Below, in pieces: positions 5,885-7,497 of a DNA stretch of 7,497 nucleotides. The stretch is from contig JAJZEY010000108.1 of NCBI GenBank assembly GCA_021805585.1, positions 1-7,497 of the forward strand, in the 5' to 3' direction. This stretch comes from Planctomycetota bacterium (GTDB lineage: Bacteria; Planctomycetota; Phycisphaerae; WQYP01). Made by a program: the position numbers and the translations under genes. Each line of letters starts with the position of its first letter. Position 1 is the stretch's first letter. Under the pieces are notes generated by a model. It was not told the DNA's origin, did no database searches, and was given only the letters and a program-made list of their open reading frames with translations.

Positions 5885-7381
5885 CTAAAAGTCAAACGAC
5901 GTTTCAAATACCACGCCGCTGAACCGCGGATTGTTGCTTGCATCCACGCCGTCAACAGGACCGGCTGCCGCGCTGAATGCGTCACTGAAATTATTGTATT
6001 GCTCATAGACATATTCAAGTTTTGCCAGCATATTATTGGTAACCCAATAGCCGCCGCCTATCTGAAAGCGATCAACCCAGCCCGCCGTGTCGATGCCGTT
6101 GGCCGCTCCGGCAATCGCATAACTGAATTGTCCCGCCAGATAGAGAGCCGGCGTGATGTGGTAAACACCCAGGGCCTGCCCATAAAGCCATCGCTCACGA
6201 AACGAGGAATCATTGGTCCAGCCGACGTTTGAGTACAGTTCCACCGGCCAGTGCGTCCATGTAATATCCGCCTGGTACGCGCTTACGTCCACGCCGTTAA
6301 GCGGGGCGATCTGGCCGGGTTCGGTCGAAAAGCCGTTCTGCGGTGGACCGCCAAATACGGCGCTGTAAATTCCCCCGCTTCGACTGCTGGCATACAGGCC
6401 GGACACTTGATAAAACGGCGTGCTGAACTGACCGCTGTGATCCACATAATAGGCGGAAGCACTTAATCGCAAGCCCGGCAATAAATCACCCCAGATTTTC
6501 CCATGTACCGCCGGGTCACCGCCATAATCGAAATGGTCGCCGGTACTGCCGCTGCCGGTACCCACCAGCCAGTAGATCGGACCTTTTACCGAATACGCCT
6601 CAATGCCCAGTTCCGCCGAGTTCGGGTCAACCAGTGCATTGCCGATTAAAGGGTTCCGCTGCACGAAACCATTGTCCGAACGATGAAAATTCTGATCGCC
6701 AAAATCAATGGTAAATGCCCCGGCTTTCACGTTAATATAGCGAAAAAGGCCGCCCATTGACGTTGCGCCAAGCGGTCCCGGCAACGCTTTCAGAAGTATG
6801 TAGCCCTGATCGGTGTAGATATAGGTCGGATGTTTTTGACTGTCCAGATATATTTCCACATATAAATCCAATTTATGTGGAATCGTCGCCAGAAAGTCCA
6901 GGTTGGCGTAAGGCCGCTGGAAACCGGGATTCAATTGCTGCAGTGGTGTTCCATTATTGCTGGCCGCTTGCTGCGTCAGGGCCTGGAACCGATCCACAAG
7001 TTGCATGCCGGCATAAAATCGCAGGTCTTTATAGCGTCCCACAAGCATGTTCAAATTTGGGCGGATATGCGCTGGATTTTCGCGGGAAAGTGACGAAAAA
7101 TAACGTGCCTGCGTGCGGGCGCTAAATACGCTGGCCAGCGCTGTGCCCACGCTCCCCGATCCGGCGGCGTTCTCCGCGGCCTGCTGCCGCGCGCTGGCGG
7201 CCATTACGCTGTTATAAAACTTCCTGATGGCCCGGCTGCTGGCTCTGCCTGGACGCGAAGCAACACCCGCATTTGTTCTATTGGCCTGGCTTCTGATGGA
7301 GGCAACTTGTTTTTCCAGCGCTGCCTGACGGGTGGCGGCAATCGCCTGGGCCTTTTTCAGGGCGGCAATCTCATTGGCCAT
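5885..7381 (-). CDS. Porin-like outer-membrane beta-barrel protein with N-terminal coiled coil
   Basis: Probable outer-membrane channel, substrate unknown. From ATG 7381 it is 498 residues. The first 30 or so (ANEIAALKKAQ, ALEKQVASIRSQ) form a heptad-like, Ala-rich coiled coil, as in porins with a periplasmic trimerisation stalk. From about residue 105 alternating hydrophobic-aromatic strands run to the end. The terminal VVFETSFDF, with a final Phe, is the classic outer-membrane insertion signal. AGAFTIDFGDQNFHRSDNG (231-249) resembles the loop region of phosphate-selective-type porins. The ATG at 7381 has AGGTGG at 7387-7392 with a 5-nt spacer. A TTG at 7426 would add 15 residues without any ribosome site, and TGA at 7457-7459 closes the frame. 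Neither start yields a signal peptide, which is odd for a porin, so the 5' end may be damaged or misread. It is followed by the YceI gene. Confidence 0.75.
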   Translation of the reverse strand: MANEIAALKKAQAIAATRQAALEKQVASIRSQANRTNAGVASRPGRASSRAIRKFYNSVMAASARQQAAENAAGSGSVGTALASVFSARTQARYFSSLSRENPAHIRPNLNMLVGRYKDLRFYAGMQLVDRFQALTQQAASNNGTPLQQLNPGFQRPYANLDFLATIPHKLDLYVEIYLDSQKHPTYIYTDQGYILLKALPGPLGATSMGGLFRYINVKAGAFTIDFGDQNFHRSDNGFVQRNPLIGNALVDPNSAELGIEAYSVKGPIYWLVGTGSGSTGDHFDYGGDPAVHGKIWGDLLPGLRLSASAYYVDHSGQFSTPFYQVSGLYASSRSGGIYSAVFGGPPQNGFSTEPGQIAPLNGVDVSAYQADITWTHWPVELYSNVGWTNDSSFRERWLYGQALGVYHITPALYLAGQFSYAIAGAANGIDTAGWVDRFQIGGGYWVTNNMLAKLEYVYEQYNNFSDAFSAAAGPVDGVDASNNPRFSGVVFETSFDF

Positions 7382-7465
7382 TGCCGCCACCTGCTTCCTT
7401 AATACTACAGCGCATTTTTCGCTCAAGATTTTGTCGGGGGCAGACCGATAGAACAGTCATGGAAC

Positions 7466-7497
7466 AAGGAGGTTCTAATGACGATCGAAGAAATGGG
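7466..7497 (+). CDS. Start of an unidentified gene, cut by the window edge
   Basis: A perfect AAGGAGG (7466-7472) with a 5-nt spacer precedes ATG at 7478, which opens a frame reading MTIEEM and one more codon before the window ends. The listed start includes the ribosome site. Seven codons are too few to assign a family. It is divergent from the porin gene. An ATG at 7459 in another frame is also open to the edge, but it has no such ribosome site. Confidence 0.45.

Overview
The window reads as an ordinary chromosomal stretch of a Gram-negative (diderm) bacterium of moderately high GC. Supporting this are a proton-translocating transhydrogenase, a C-terminal-Phe outer-membrane beta-barrel and a secreted YceI-like protein. 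The MauE/DoxX-type protein with an SCGCFG motif fused to a thioredoxin-like domain, and the form of the PntB and porin sequences, remind me of Planctomycetota or a related group. That placement is a weak inference from family resemblance, not something the sequence proves.

Layout. Positions 1-155 hold a small stem-loop and a good sigma70-like promoter (TTGCCT, 17 nt, CATAAT). This drives a plus-strand operon of pntAA (162-1319), pntAB (1365-1658) and pntB (1735-3201), the three-gene form of the proton-pumping NAD(P) transhydrogenase. Both intercistronic gaps contain possible hairpins. The operon meets the minus-strand genes tail to tail, with only 21 nt between stop codons.

On the minus strand, read right to left, there are two units. 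The first is a porin-like outer-membrane protein (5885-about 7381) followed 23 nt later by a YceI-family protein (5145-5861), with a stem-loop over the YceI stop codon. The second is recO (4224-5042), which appears to have its own promoter and a leaderless GTG start. It overlaps by ATGA with a gene for a His-rich, MauE/DoxX-like membrane protein carrying a C-terminal thioredoxin-like domain (3223-4227). At the right edge a new plus-strand gene seems to begin at 7478 behind a perfect AAGGAGG.

Functionally, the pnt genes link NADPH supply to the proton gradient. The MauE-thioredoxin fusion suggests envelope thiol-disulfide chemistry. Porin plus YceI is an envelope pair of unknown substrate. RecO is housekeeping DNA repair. 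I found no mobile element, CRISPR array, RNA gene or clearly new system. The most notable points are the apparently leaderless recO, the MauE-thioredoxin fusion with a 12-bp tandem repeat encoding a His-rich tail, and a porin gene with no visible signal peptide.
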